Source: Nemophila menziesii (Eukaryota > Streptophyta > Magnoliopsida > Boraginales > Hydrophyllaceae). From it: a stretch of DNA of 64,000 nt. Each line of letters starts with the position of its first letter. Positions within the stretch are counted from its first letter, which is position 1. The notes under the pieces were generated by a model. It worked only from the letters and a program-made list of their open reading frames with translations. It was not told the origin of the DNA and ran no database searches. The stretch covers positions 79,326,224-79,390,223 of the forward strand of contig JARWIR010000002.1 of NCBI GenBank assembly GCA_029959085.1, given 5' to 3'. Position numbers and translations under genes: made by a program. Shown in pieces: positions 36,236 through 47,582 of this stretch.

Positions 36236-37614
36236 ACTATATGCCCGTTGCATTAAATGATACATCAGCTAAGAACCCGACTACTCTATTTCGAAAGCGG
36301 TTTGAAGTTATTATCTTTTGTCAGGAACCTGATATAAAGCGGGTTGATATTTTTTGAAAAATGGGTTAATGTATTTTGCATAATGAGACCCCGAATAGAT
36401 CGGTATTCTAGTTCGCATTGTGTGCAAGGTTGCCAAATTAAACTGTATTTTGGCACTAAAATTTTGAGTTGTCACTTGGATGGACGAACTTTCAACACAT
36501 TAAATGGTAGTTATGAAATTAGGAGAAATATTGTAGTTCAGGACAAGAGCCATTTCAAGACACACAATATAATATGACACAAAGATATATTTAGAAATGT
36601 GAAACAAAGAATGTATATTTTGCAAGAGAAAAAAATGATTCAATGAAAATGTGTTCTTCATGAGATGTATTTAAAATTGACTTTTAGAGGAGTTGTAGAT
36701 CACATAAAAGTGGGACAGAGATTATAAAACAATTTTCACATTAAAATACATTTAGGCTAATTTGAAATGGTATTTTTTCCAACACTTCCTTATCTCTTTA
36801 TTTTTATGCATGCTAAGTGTTTGTTATACTTCCTACAAAGTTTTTTATTTATCCTACGATTAGATATTGCAAGATTAGTCCTTGTGTAATTGTCTCTTCG
36901 ATTATAGGATATAAACTTGCATTGCGTAAATCCACTAAGTGCTTGATCAAGTGTCTCACACATATCATAACTCTTGTGTACCTATAAACTATCTATCCAT
37001 TGATCCTAAAATATTTTATTTTATAATTTAGAGTTGAATTGAGTCATTTAGGTTAGAATATTTAAATTTTGCATAACTCCTATTCGCCCTCCCCTTTCTA
37101 GGACTATTTCTTGGAGAACAAACTTCTTATCGTTTGATTTAGGCCATGTTGATTACATCAGTTTGATTTTACTTCATAATTAACTACTAAAAGTTACACT
37201 TGTAATCATCAAAAAACATATGTATATGATTTGGGTGTGTTTGGAATGGGTATGTGTGTGTGGGGGGTGAATAAAATGATAAATGTTGAGATTCGGTTAT
37301 AACTTTTTAGGTTAATAGTTTTTAATGTTTTTAGGTAATAAATGGGTAATGCTTTTTGAGTTTTAAAATGATTTAACATAGACAAAATGACTATTTAACA
37401 TATGAAATGGATGGAAATCATAAAAAGGGGATATCGACACACATATAGAAAGTCAAAATGGTTAGAGGACAAAGAATCAAGTCATCATAATACAGGGAAC
37501 AAAAGTATCAATTTCCATAATAATTACTAAGCATTTTTCATTTTAAGTCTGATTGTTTTAAAGCACTATACTATAAGTTTATACTTGGCGTATTGCACTT
37601 GATTGTATGAATAG
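36236..37614. other. AT-rich spacer, nothing recognised
   Basis: No element ends or coding similarity could be recognised. A 77-codon plus frame at 36344-36577 has no recognisable motif. Confidence 0.45.
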
Positions 37615-38690
37615 TTGTGGGTTGATAATTGGTTAGACAAAAACTTGTGTGAGTTATGCTATAAAGTGGGCAATCGGTATATCTTAAGTAACAAAATTGC
37701 AACGTTAGACTACATACGAGATGGCATTGTGGTTAATTTTTGTCAAAGACATTGTTTCCCAATTATTTTGGTTGTTAGTCTTTACTATGAGAGAAGAGGC
37801 TAAGAAAATTAGTTCAACAACACTTTTGGAGTATCTCTTCTTTTAGATATTTTTCCAATTAATTCTACCCAATTTAATTTTCACCCCTCTTATCTTACTT
37901 CATAATTAACAACGAAAAATAACAGTTGTTTTCGTCCGTTCAATGATAGAGGCTTAAGAGGATCGAGAAAGCTACGCATGTTTTGTGACTATCCAAAACC
38001 CTAGATTTAATAAGTGGGGCAAGTTAAGTGAAATTGTCAAAATCGATATAGGTTCTAACTTGGTGAACCATTATTACACATTACTCGAACGTGTCGAGGG
38101 GGACTCTTGGAAGAGGTTGGACTCAGTAATCGTTATCAATGTTATATGGCATGCATACATGCTAACAAACTGGTCTGGGACGGTCGAGATGTCATAACCT
38201 AGGATGGTAGGGAATATGAATCTTTTGGGTAGAGCAACTCCAAAGATAACAAGATAAAAGGGACTCGACTAATTGGACCGAGCTCCTCAATCAGCGTGGT
38301 TGGCTCTCTATGACTCACCTCTAGAATGCATGTTATCTCTAGAGAGAACTCTAAATTTGATACGTGATGAGCAACTGATCGCCTGGACTAAGTTAGAGTT
38401 ATGTTGGGTAACCCTGTCCTTTAGAATAAGATACCTCAAGGTAATGGCGGTAATACTAGGGAAATGGTGTTTGATAGAAGTGTTGAACCTCTCGTTGTAT
38501 AATATTCATGGGTCTATTGACTGGTTAATCAAGGTTCAAATGCTAATGATTGAACTCGAATATGTTGTATCTATGATTTTGAGACCCCTTAGTAGTGGTT
38601 TTTGTGAGTCCAAATTTGGAAATAAGAGCTCCCCCCTCCCTCCCATCCCTAGATCTCGTGGCCTACTTTGTTATTTTCCTTAACCTATTA
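37615..38690 (+). other. Several short plus-strand frames of unknown origin
   Basis: Three plus frames (37615-37803, 37985-38197, 38273-38683) follow one another with better GC content than the flanks and unrelated, tryptophan-containing sequences, for example WVDNWLDKNLCELCYKVG and MDRAPQSAWLALYDSPLECM. No catalytic motif is visible. They may be pieces of one decayed transposon-type gene separated by frameshifts, but this is a guess. Confidence 0.25.
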
Positions 38691-39248
38691 GTGTTTTCTC
38701 CATTATACTATTGTTTAAACATAGTTGAGTTATAAAGTTATGATAGTGTTCCATGTTATATATGACAATTATATTTTACATATAGATGGGTTGTACATAT
38801 CATAAATGGGTTGCACGTTATTTTTGCATAGGTATGCATCATATGAATGAGTTGCATATTGAATATGAATTAGTGAGTATCCAAGTGGCAAAATTATACA
38901 AAAAAAAACTTAAAATTTTATCTAAATAGTCCAAAATTATCATAGACTACATAATTTTGATAGAATCTGTTTTACTCGTCAGTCATGCTTATTTTGTATG
39001 CAAAAATATTGCTAATAAACATTATTTTTTGTGTGCTTTTGAAAGTTAAAACTTGACATTGGAGAGAGAATTGTTTGATTTGATAAGTTAAAATGCTTCG
39101 AACGAAAAAGTTGTGTCTTTTATTTGTGATATTGATGTGTGTAAGATGCAATTCATACAAAAGTATGTCTGACTTTCCATTAATATTGTCGTGGAGATTT
39201 TATTCTAAATTATATATGTTGCAACATTATTTTTATTCGTATTATATA

Positions 39249-39472
39249 GAGTAACTTTCATTTTTAGGCCATTACCTATGACCTAAAAACATTTTTAGGC
39301 CATTACCTATGGTCTAAAAACATCTTTTTGCCAAATATTTCAAAAATATCATTTTCAGGTCACACGTATTCAAAACGACCATTTTTAGACCGTTCCACTA
39401 ACTTCGTGAGATATTTCATAGATTTTAAAGACAATTTGGACACTTTAAATAGAGTTTCTTGTTTGTGATGCA

Positions 39473-39549
<77 letters not shown>

Positions 39550-39734
39550 TGAAATGTCTAAAATGGTCGTTTATTTAAATAGAGTTTCTTGTGTATGAAA
39601 TATATCACAAAATTAGTAAAATGGCATAAACATGATCATTTTGAATACGTTTAACTTAAAATTAATACTTTTGAAACGTTTGGCCTAAACATGTTTTTAA
39701 GTCAAAGGTAATGGCTCAAAAATGAAATTTGTTC
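39249..39734. mobile_element. 486-bp Mutator-type MITE with 9-bp target-site duplication
   Basis: The ends are inverted copies of about 44 bp: the left starts GAGTAACTTTCATTTTTAGG, and the right, reverse complemented, starts GAACAAATTTCATTTTTGAG. Both continue into CCATTACCT and CTAAAAACAT/CTTAAAAACAT. The element is flanked on both sides by TATTATATA (39240-39248 and 39735-39743). A 9-bp duplication is the Mutator superfamily signature. Inside, the left terminal phrase is duplicated in tandem (39263-39310). A (TA)n run at 39475-39545 sits between two copies of 'tttaaatagagtttcttg'. No coding capacity. Confidence 0.75.
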
Positions 39735-40617
39735 TATTATATATCATATTTATGTTTCTATAAAATTTGTAGATAGTGTGATTCAAGATAATGATATATT
39801 AGTTAAAGAGATTCAATTAAACTTTATAATATTAAATTAGTTTGATGTAAGTTTTTACAAATAACGAGTTTTGAACAAATATAATATCTTTTTATGTAAA
39901 AATGAGATGTCATATTAAGGAGTGGTCTAAAAAATTTAGTGCCAAGTGCAAATAATTTATATAATAAATAAAATATTAGGGCTTTATAATCAACCCTTCA
40001 TGGACATCAACTTTTACCTAATACGCATTTCTTAAAGTTATGGATGATTCATTTCCTTAAATATTATTCAACACCTCAATTTAAACAAAAAAAAAATCAC
40101 AACTTTATATTTTTTACTATAAATTATTTATATAAATAAAAGGCTTAAAAATTTTGTCCAAAATCTTCAAATTTCCAAGAACTTCCTTTATCATGGTGTG
40201 ATACATATTAAATAACACAAAGATAGTTTGTCATAAATGCAACATTTAGGCAATGTAAAATTTGAATCTGCAAAGGAAACCGACCCACAATTCTCGTAGT
40301 TAATTAAACTTCAGATCCTTTATTATGTAAAAATTACACAATGTGCCCCTTTATGAAATTTTATATATGATAATTAGTTAATTACACTATAAGTCCTAAT
40401 TATCAAAAAAAATATCATTTAAGAAACAAACTAAACTTTAGCATAAAAGATAATTTTGAAAATATTGGTTCTAAGTGAAGATTTTAAAAGTTTGGGAATA
40501 GAGTGTCCGTTAGTAAGCTCACTTCTACCACATATATGGTATAGTCTACTCAAGATGGTTAGTAATAGATTGGCGAAAAGAAGATTGTGAATACTGTAAC
40601 TATTTTCATTATGGGCA

Positions 40618-41690
40618 ATGGTGTGGACATCTAATGTACCGACAAGAATGAGAAATTTTGTTTGGAAAATTTGTAATAATGTGTTACCTACAAAGAAAAA
40701 TCTAAAGAGAAGGAAGTGTGCTAGGTCAACGGAATGCGAATGGTGTGAAAGGGAAGAGGAAACAATTGAACATTATATTTATACAATGCCCGTTCAGTGC
40801 GGCAGTTTGGGCGCAATCTCCACTTCAATTAAAGGTGAATATGGATGAGAGAATAGGGTTTAGAGATTGGTTTATAAACATCATTAAAAGCTATTCTGGA
40901 AATGGTTGAGACAAGAAATGGTTAATAACTAATAAGTAACTTAATTGCGTTATTGTGGAACATTTGGAAGGCAAGAATGAAGGGATTTTTTGAAAAAAAG
41001 GAATGGGACATTTCAGATATTATTAATAATTCAATTAACCTTATTGATGGACTATGTAAAACTAATCAAGATCAAAAGACTAATTGCATAATTCAAAGAG
41101 ATATTGGGACTAAGAATGACAAGGATGAAGAAGGTGAAAATGATATTGCAGATATTAAATGGCATAATGACGCCTCTTATGTTAATGAAAATGAGGTAAG
41201 TGGAATAGCATCCATTGCAATTGATAAGGAAGGAAAAATTATCCAGAAAAAATATAGAAGAGGAATTTTTAAAAGCGCTAAAGAATGAGAAGCTTGAGCA
41301 ATTTTACAAGCCATGAAGACAACAGACCAGACTCTTTAAATATGAAAAAGGTTTTTTTCTACACTGACAATCTAGAGATCGTCCAGGGAATTAATAAGAA
41401 GCAAAGTATTGATTGGAAAATTCGTCCCTTAATTGAAATAATCTGGAAATGGGCTGCGAGGTACCCGGAGTGGAAAGTGATACATATTAAAATAGATAGG
41501 AATGTTATAGCCGACGTAGCAGCAAAATGTAGTAGAAGAATGGGAAAAATCCCTCTTTGGAGATCTAGCAATGTATTAGAAAGTATGGAGTGTCTTAGCC
41601 AATCATTAAAACATTGTTGTAATTCAATCTCATTTTCTTTAATGACAAAAAAGAAAAAAATTAACTATTTCATTTTCCCCTATTATTATA
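40618..41690 (+). pseudogene. LINE reverse-transcriptase tail: zf-RVT and RNase H pseudogene
   Basis: Three consecutive plus frames carry WTSNVPTRMRNFVWKICNNV with Cys/His residues (ECEWCEREEETIEH, the zf-RVT finger), after a frameshift QCPFSAAVWAQ, then LWNIWKARMKGFFEKKEWD. The RNase H domain (RVT_3) follows: IKWHNDASYVNENEVSGIAS holds the first catalytic Asp. KE-stop-EA-stop-AILQAM stands where the GECWA block should be, so it is broken by two stops. FFYTDNLEIVQGI holds the second Asp after another frameshift, and NVIADVAAKCSR the last Asp. The parallel copy at 59594-60436 keeps these motifs intact. A dead non-LTR retrotransposon 3' end. Confidence 0.75.
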
Positions 41691-41734
41691 TAATAGAGAC
41701 AGAGTTTTCAATAAAAGTTATTTTTTGATGGAGA

Positions 41735-42066
41735 GAATAACTTTATACTAAGGTTAGAATTGTCTTTTTTGTCATTTAACGACCTTAATAATTAAGATAA
41801 ACACATATTTGAAAATGCTACAGTATTATTATTAACACAACATGATTTTGTAATTAATAAATTATCACAAATAATGTATATTTAATTAGGTTCTTAGAAT
41901 ATTTAACCAAAAGAAACTTATTAGGACAATATTTTCAGTAGGTAAAGAGACCCTATCATATAAATCGACCCTAATCAACCTCTTATAGGTTCGGAAACCG
42001 GTTTTTAACTACTCACAAGCACGTGTTAACCTTTATCAATATAAATTAAATGCTTAAAACACATAC
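41735..42066. other. AT-rich spacer
   Basis: Nothing recognised between the LINE tail and the Tourist-like element. Confidence 0.5.
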
Positions 42067-42069
42067 TAA

Positions 42070-43031
42070 GGTAGTGATTGGTATGCTGTAATGGATTTAG
42101 TCAGTAATATAATGAGTTCAGTAATGTAATGAGATTGGCAATGTAATGAACTTTGTAATCACTATACAATGCTTGGTATGCTATCTGAATAGGGATGTAA
42201 TGGCCTGGTTGTTTCAACATTGTGCTAATAACTTGTTTAATTAAATATGATTGTAAATAAATTATTTAAAATATAAGATAATTATTTTATTATTATAAAA
42301 TATAAATTATTTTAATAAAATAAAATATGAAAAATAAATTATTTTAATAATTTTAAATAATTTGTATATATAGTGCGATAAATCTTAGATTCATACATTT
42401 TGGTTTTAACTTTTATTGAGAATGTATGATGGTATTATGGTTGATGTAATTTAAAATTCAATTGGTTAGTTATTGGTTAGGTAACTTGTTTAACTGTTAT
42501 AGAGAAGTAATATTTTAATAATTTAATTAAAATTTTAATTTCATGTTAATATATTAATAAATATATTGATTCATGATTTATGGGTATGTGAGAAATAATA
42601 ATAAAATTGTTATAATTCAGTATATTATGGTGAAATATATCACCGATATATAAAGATTTTATATAATTATATACGATTTATGTATGTATGTAATAAATAT
42701 AATATAATTTTTTTTTTAGTTTCTAAAAATAATAATCTGAATTTTTACATATTTGATTTAATGAAAAAAAAGATATGATAAAAAATGTGTAATATATTAA
42801 GTTTAATTATATTATGTTAGTTTGTTAAAAGAAAATATCCATTACAATTACGATTGTAATGGGTCATTCATGGGTAGTAGCTATGTAATGAAAACCCCCA
42901 TTTTCGTTGTAATGTGATTACGGAAGGAATGGTATTACGGAGTTGATTACGCCGTACCAATCACAGTAATCATGTCTGAATCTGTAATGCTATTACATTA
43001 CTGGTTTCATTACAGCATACCAATCACACCC
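42070..43031. mobile_element. 962-bp Tourist-like (PIF/Harbinger-type) element, TSD TAA
   Basis: The left end GGTAGTGATTGGTATGCTGT and the right end (reverse complement GGGTGTGATTGGTATGCTGT) match at 22 of 24 positions. TAA flanks both sides (42067-42069, 43032-43034). A GG(G)...TTGG terminus with a TWA-type 3-bp duplication is typical of Tourist/PIF-Harbinger elements. Sub-terminal stretches rich in 'gtaatgtaatg' are also inverted with respect to each other. The interior is AT-rich without an ORF, so the element is non-autonomous. Confidence 0.75.
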
Positions 43032-43505
43032 TAAATATTTCGAAATGCAAACAACTCTAAGTGCATTAATTAATATATAAAATGGCATTTAACTATACAA
43101 AAGGTTCTCAATCCATTTAAAATGCTTCAACTCATGTTTACATGTGTTGACAACACAATTCATTTCAAACCAATTGGGTTTAATAGAATTTTTTTCATTA
43201 ACATACATTTTTCATTTCACCCTCTACTGTATCTATCAGGAATTTCATTTGCCACATAAAATAAATCACAACTAAAAGAAAAATAACATTACAAACTTAC
43301 ATCACGGAAAATATATTAATATGCCCATTATTTTAGAAAATAAAAAATTCAATTCCTTTAATAAAAATAACATTAATAAACAACAAAAAATAAAATTATT
43401 ATGTCAAAATCGAAAAATATGTGATAGTTAAAAGAAAAAGGGATATCAATATAGCTATAGTTCTACTACGTTGGTATTAAAGAACTTAAATAGGACCGAA
43501 GCTTA

Positions 43506-44362
43506 GGCTAAGTCCAATGGACATCCTATTCTAGCAAAAAACTAGAATTGGGAGTTGGAAATGAAATAAAAGAGCTCCAATAGCCTTTCTACAATTGGGT
43601 ACCCAATTATTGGGTACCCTACATTGTAGATTTCTTAGCCACATCTAATAATCCCTATTCAATTTTGCTATATTTTTTTCTTTTAATTAAAATATGTTGT
43701 ATATTTATATTTATATTCAATTTTAAAAAAAAAAAAAAAGATAATACATTATTATATCTTTAATACTATATATGTAAATTTATATTAATAATTTTTTAAA
43801 AACTAATAATCGAATAGATTAAAAAATAATCGTTAAACGATTTCTTTACAAAAATCTAATAATCAAAATTAAGTGAAAAAAATCATATCATTATAAATTA
43901 TTAAATAGTTTTTCATAAACTTAATTTTGTTTGATTATTTCGTTAAATACCATTATATAAAAAAAATTAATAGAATAATAGAATTTATAAAAGAAGAAAA
44001 AATAGATATCTTTTATTATACATGAAAAACAAATATATATATTTTTAAAGAATTTGTATTAAATATAAACAAATTAAAATAAAGAAAAATTATTACTAAA
44101 AATTATAATTATTTTTTCCAATATTTTATAACAAGTTAAGAAATAGACATATGAATTAAAATATTCAATAACAATTTAAAAAATTAATAAGTTAATTATA
44201 AAATATATATTTAAATAAAAATATAATAGAATTTTTAAAATTAGATTGACAGAATTGGGAAACGGTTGGAGTAACCTTAGTTTAGAGAGTTGTTATTTGA
44301 TAGAAATAAGATATTTAACCCCTAATTCTGGTGATAAATGTATTGAGCTGTTGGACTTAGCC
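43506..44362. mobile_element. 857-bp Tourist-like element, TSD TTA
   Basis: The left end reads GGCTAAGTCCAATGG and the right end, reverse complemented, GGCTAAGTCCAACAG. TTA flanks both sides (43503-43505, 44363-44365). The interior is very AT-rich with no ORF. A short hairpin 'ttgggtacccaattattgggtaccc' type stretch occurs near 43594-43619. Confidence 0.7.
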
Positions 44363-44365
44363 TTA

Positions 44366-45126
44366 AATGAGCAGACAAGTAGAACTGAAATCTTTGATTT
44401 TTGAATTTATCTTTTAGCTAAGATCGTTGGCGTAGCTAGTAAAGAAAAAAAAATGATAGTTGGCACAAGAAAAGATCGTTGGCTCATATTTTTAGTTGTT
44501 GTTCTATATTTTTGTTAATATTTCAATAATTATGTATATGTATTTTGGCTCGGTCAAAATATTAAATTATTGGATATTGATAATACAAATTTGTAGACAT
44601 TTCTCAGTAAGCCGGTCAACTAATTAGGTTTAACAACACCATCCACGGCAAAAATATGTGACACTTATCTTTTGCGCATCATGATATACTCCAATATCAA
44701 CCATACAAGTGGATACAAAGAAAGAATAATTAATAAGAAGCAAGTAAATGTCAGTAGAATTAGTCAAAGCGTAACAATAATAAAATTCAACAATAATGAA
44801 GAGACAACTAAATATATATATAATTATATATTGACAACGCAACATGTTATGTTCCCATGTGATGTTGATGCGCAACTAAAAATTCTCACCTAATTAATTC
44901 TTTTCACAAGTTGGACATCAATTGAAGAAGACTTTCGAGAAGACTTGGTTGTAAGTTGTAACCTTAATCTTACATAAATCAGTATAATGTGACCTTTATA
45001 GTCTGTACTAAGTTTTGGCCCCTAATAAAAACCAGAATGTTACTACTACTTGTTAGAATTAATTACTACTCATTCTTTATTTCTTTATAGGTTTGTTTGT
45101 ATTAGAAAAATACAAACGGCCCCTAA
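44366..45126. other. AT-rich spacer
   Basis: Short overlapping frames on both strands at 44630-44893 have no recognisable content. A weak internal duplication ('gcccctaataaaaa', near 45020 and 45119) lies just outside the Mutator-like element. Confidence 0.45.
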
Positions 45127-45356
45127 TAAAAATAAGGGTTAATGCCCATTAAACACCTGGCACCTTACACCTTTGACCATAAAATGCACCTTTCTACAAA
45201 ATACAAAAATACCCTTGTCCCTTATTTGCTCTTCTTCAACAGCGCTGCCGGCCGATTCTCCCACTCACCACAAATTTGCTTTTCTTTAACAGCGCTGTGG
45301 CCAACGATCTCTTCCACAAGTCTGCTGTTGCTATGTCTACAAATCCTGTACATCAC

Positions 45357-45528
45357 GAGCGCATGTTTACTAATTGCTGATATGTTTACTAAACCATTGG
45401 CCTCACTCATTTTTCATAACAATTTGTCCAAGCTGAACATTTCTAACATTCATGCTCAGTTTGAGAGGGGCTCTTGGAGTACAAGACTTGATAAAATACA
45501 GCTGGAAAAGATAGAAAAGAAGAACTGA
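45357..45528 (+). pseudogene. Copia RNase H C-terminal fragment inside the MULE
   Basis: LLIADMFTKPLASLIFHNNL followed by SKLNISNIHAQFERGS is the standard end of a Ty1/copia polyprotein (ADIFTKPL..., then ...GGS). It is followed after the stop by 'gggactaaattgcaaata' and a TATA-like 'gtatatatatataac'. A second, more decayed version of the same border lies at about 46475-46625 ('gggaccaaaatgcaaatt', 'tgtatataaac'). Confidence 0.65.
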
Positions 45529-45794
45529 GGGACTAAATTGCAAATAGACGAATTAGTTAGTTAGTTTGTTATACTTTAGCCTTTGATCATTATCGTGTAT
45601 ATATATATAACACGAGAGTTGTAACTCAAAACTAACAAGAAAAGATTCTTTCTCTTTTACTCTCTCTCTTTCTTTATTTCCTTCTCTCTTCTTCTGCAAA
45701 CTTTTATTCTTGTTCAAAACTTTATATTCTTGTGAATGTTGATGATCAATTGAGATTGATCACTAATAGTTTAAGAACTATTAGATTTATCAGG

Positions 45795-46429
45795 GAAAGT
45801 TTGTATAACATAAGTTGATTAACGTGCAAAAACTGGACAAAAAATCCAATGACAAATGAGTAATGGGATTTTTTCCCAGAACTGAGAAAAACTAAGCAAG
45901 TGCAGTTTTGGACTTGTGCAAGTGCAGTTTTGGACTTGTGCACTTTTGTACTTGTGCAAGTGCACTTTTGTACTTGTGCAAGTGCACTTTTGGACTTGTG
46001 GCAAATGTTGAGTACTGGGAAAAATTCTCAGAACTCAGAAAATGCTAAGCAAGTACACTTTTGTACTTGTGGACTAAATGTTGAGTTCTGGGATAGATTC
46101 CCATTACTCAGAACTCGGAAAAGGCTAAGCAAGTCCACTTTTGTACTTGTGGACTAAATGTTGAGTTCTGGGATAGATTCCCATTACTCAGAACTCGGAT
46201 TGTACTTGTGCAAGCCCACTTTTGTACTTGTGCAAGTGCACTTTTGGACTTGTGGCAAATGTTGAGTACTGGGATAAATTCCCAGAACTCAGAAAACGCT
46301 AAGCAAGTACACTTTTGTACTTGTGGACTAAATATTGAGTTCTGGGAGAGATTCCCATTACTCATTTGAATTGTTTTTTTCTTCTAGTTTTTCAACGTTA
46401 ATCAATCAACTTATTCTATACAAACTTTC
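45795..46429. mobile_element. 635-bp nested inverted-repeat element with internal tandem array
   Basis: The ends are inverted over about 85 bp. The left begins GAAAGTTTGTATAACATAAG; the right, reverse complemented, begins GAAAGTTTGTATAGAATAAG. Both continue through 'ttgattaacgt', 'aaaaact' and 'aaatgagtaatggga'. Between them lies the tandem array. No clear target-site duplication was found, so the exact ends and superfamily are uncertain. The long inverted ends would suit a Mutator-type or foldback element. Confidence 0.6.
45896..46330. repeat. Tandem array of partly palindromic 22-bp units in a larger repeat
   Basis: The unit 'agtgcacttttgtacttgtg' (or the variant with 'ggacttgtg') repeats at about 45898, 45920, 45958 and 45980, and again near 46210-46250. 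Larger units of 85-100 bp ('caaatgttgagtactgggat...aactcagaaaa.gctaagcaag') alternate with them at about 46005, 46075, 46147, 46258 and 46328. Confidence 0.8.
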
Positions 46430-46985
46430 GCACAATTCAATCATAATTTCTTACTTTCCCAATACTCAAATATCATGTTTCAATGGAGATGTCAATCTAT
46501 CTTTGAATACAGCAAATGAATAGGATAAAAAGAAATAATGCAGGGACCAAAATGCAAATTGTTTCTTCTACATAAAAATTAGTTAGATTACAGCTATATC
46601 TAGTTAGACATGATTGTATATAAACTAGTACTGTACATTGTAACTGTAACAAGAAATAAAACATCTCTTCTCCCTCTCTTATTCATTCTTCTTCTTATTC
46701 TTCTCTCTGTTTCTTTATTTTTCTTGCTAAATTCGTCATTAATGGGTGTTCTCATAATTCACAGTGTTTGTGTATATGCTGATGATTTAAACGAAAGAGA
46801 GAGAGCGGCTATCATAGTTATTTGTTTATGAACTCGTGGAGAGAGAGAGAGCGGCGGCGGTAGAAAGGGGTAAAATAGGATAAAAATTAAAAGAGGTGCC
46901 TTTTATGGGTAAAAGGAGAGCGGCAGGGGTGAGGGGGCATTAAATTTGATTTGAGGTGTTTCTTGGGCATTAATCCTAAAAATAA

Positions 46986-47582
46986 TAAAATGATTTTTTA
47001 TTTTTATATTATTTGTATTAGAAAAATATATTAAAAAAAATTATTCCAATTTGTTTTTGTATTTATTTTTATAATCATTCCAACTTATGATTACAAGCTT
47101 AGATAAATTTTTTTTAAAATTTAAACAAAAAATATTCAAAATTATTATAAATTTTCTTTAATAAAAATTCCTCGTTCTTTCTTTTCTTTCTTTTTTTTTT
47201 AATAATTTTTTATTTTCTTTTATTACTTTTCCCCCTTAAATACTTATACTATAAACCGACCCTAACACTTTTTTCGAACTTTTCTTTTTTAGGAAGGGAG
47301 TATTTAATAAGTAAAACTAAACCGTCTAATAAATCTCATTTAATGGTCAATAATAAAACTTATTTTATTAACAGAATTTGTTATATGAGAGAATAATCAA
47401 GAAAATAATAAAATCTAAAAAGCAAATATAACTCCGTAATAAATCCATCATCCATCAATATGCTGTACATGAAAGAGATAGCAAACTACTAACCATTACA
47501 TACACAAACCAAATCTTTTAACACCGTCTAAAAACTCAAACCAAATCTGTTTAACAAAAGCAAAATCAAACAAACAAAACGT
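46986..47582. other. AT-rich spacer, 3' flank of the tetraspanin gene
   Basis: It holds long A/T runs. On the minus strand an AATAAA signal lies at 47369-47364, about 215 bp past the tetraspanin stop codon. It is a plausible but unproven polyadenylation signal. Confidence 0.4.

Larger units (their letters stand above)
45136..46976. mobile_element. 1.84-kb Mutator-like element (MULE) carrying copia-derived sequence, 9-bp TSD
   Basis: The left terminus GGGTTAATGCCCATTAAACA and the right terminus (reverse complement GGATTAATGCCCAAGAAACA) match at 20 of the first 23 positions. Further inverted blocks follow (CCATAAAATGCACCT against CCATAAAAGGCACCT). The perfect 9-bp direct repeat TAAAAATAA flanks both sides (45127-45135, 46977-46985). 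No transposase is present. Cargo: the end of a copia RNase H frame (45357-45528), two related copies of a retroelement-like promoter region (about 45470-45700 and 46490-46690), and a nested inverted-repeat element (45795-46429). This fits a non-autonomous, Pack-MULE-like carrier. Confidence 0.75.

Noticed and set aside
45896..46330. Regular short repeats that could suggest a CRISPR array
   Set aside because: Units are contiguous and of mixed length, there are no unique spacers, and the context is a eukaryotic transposon.
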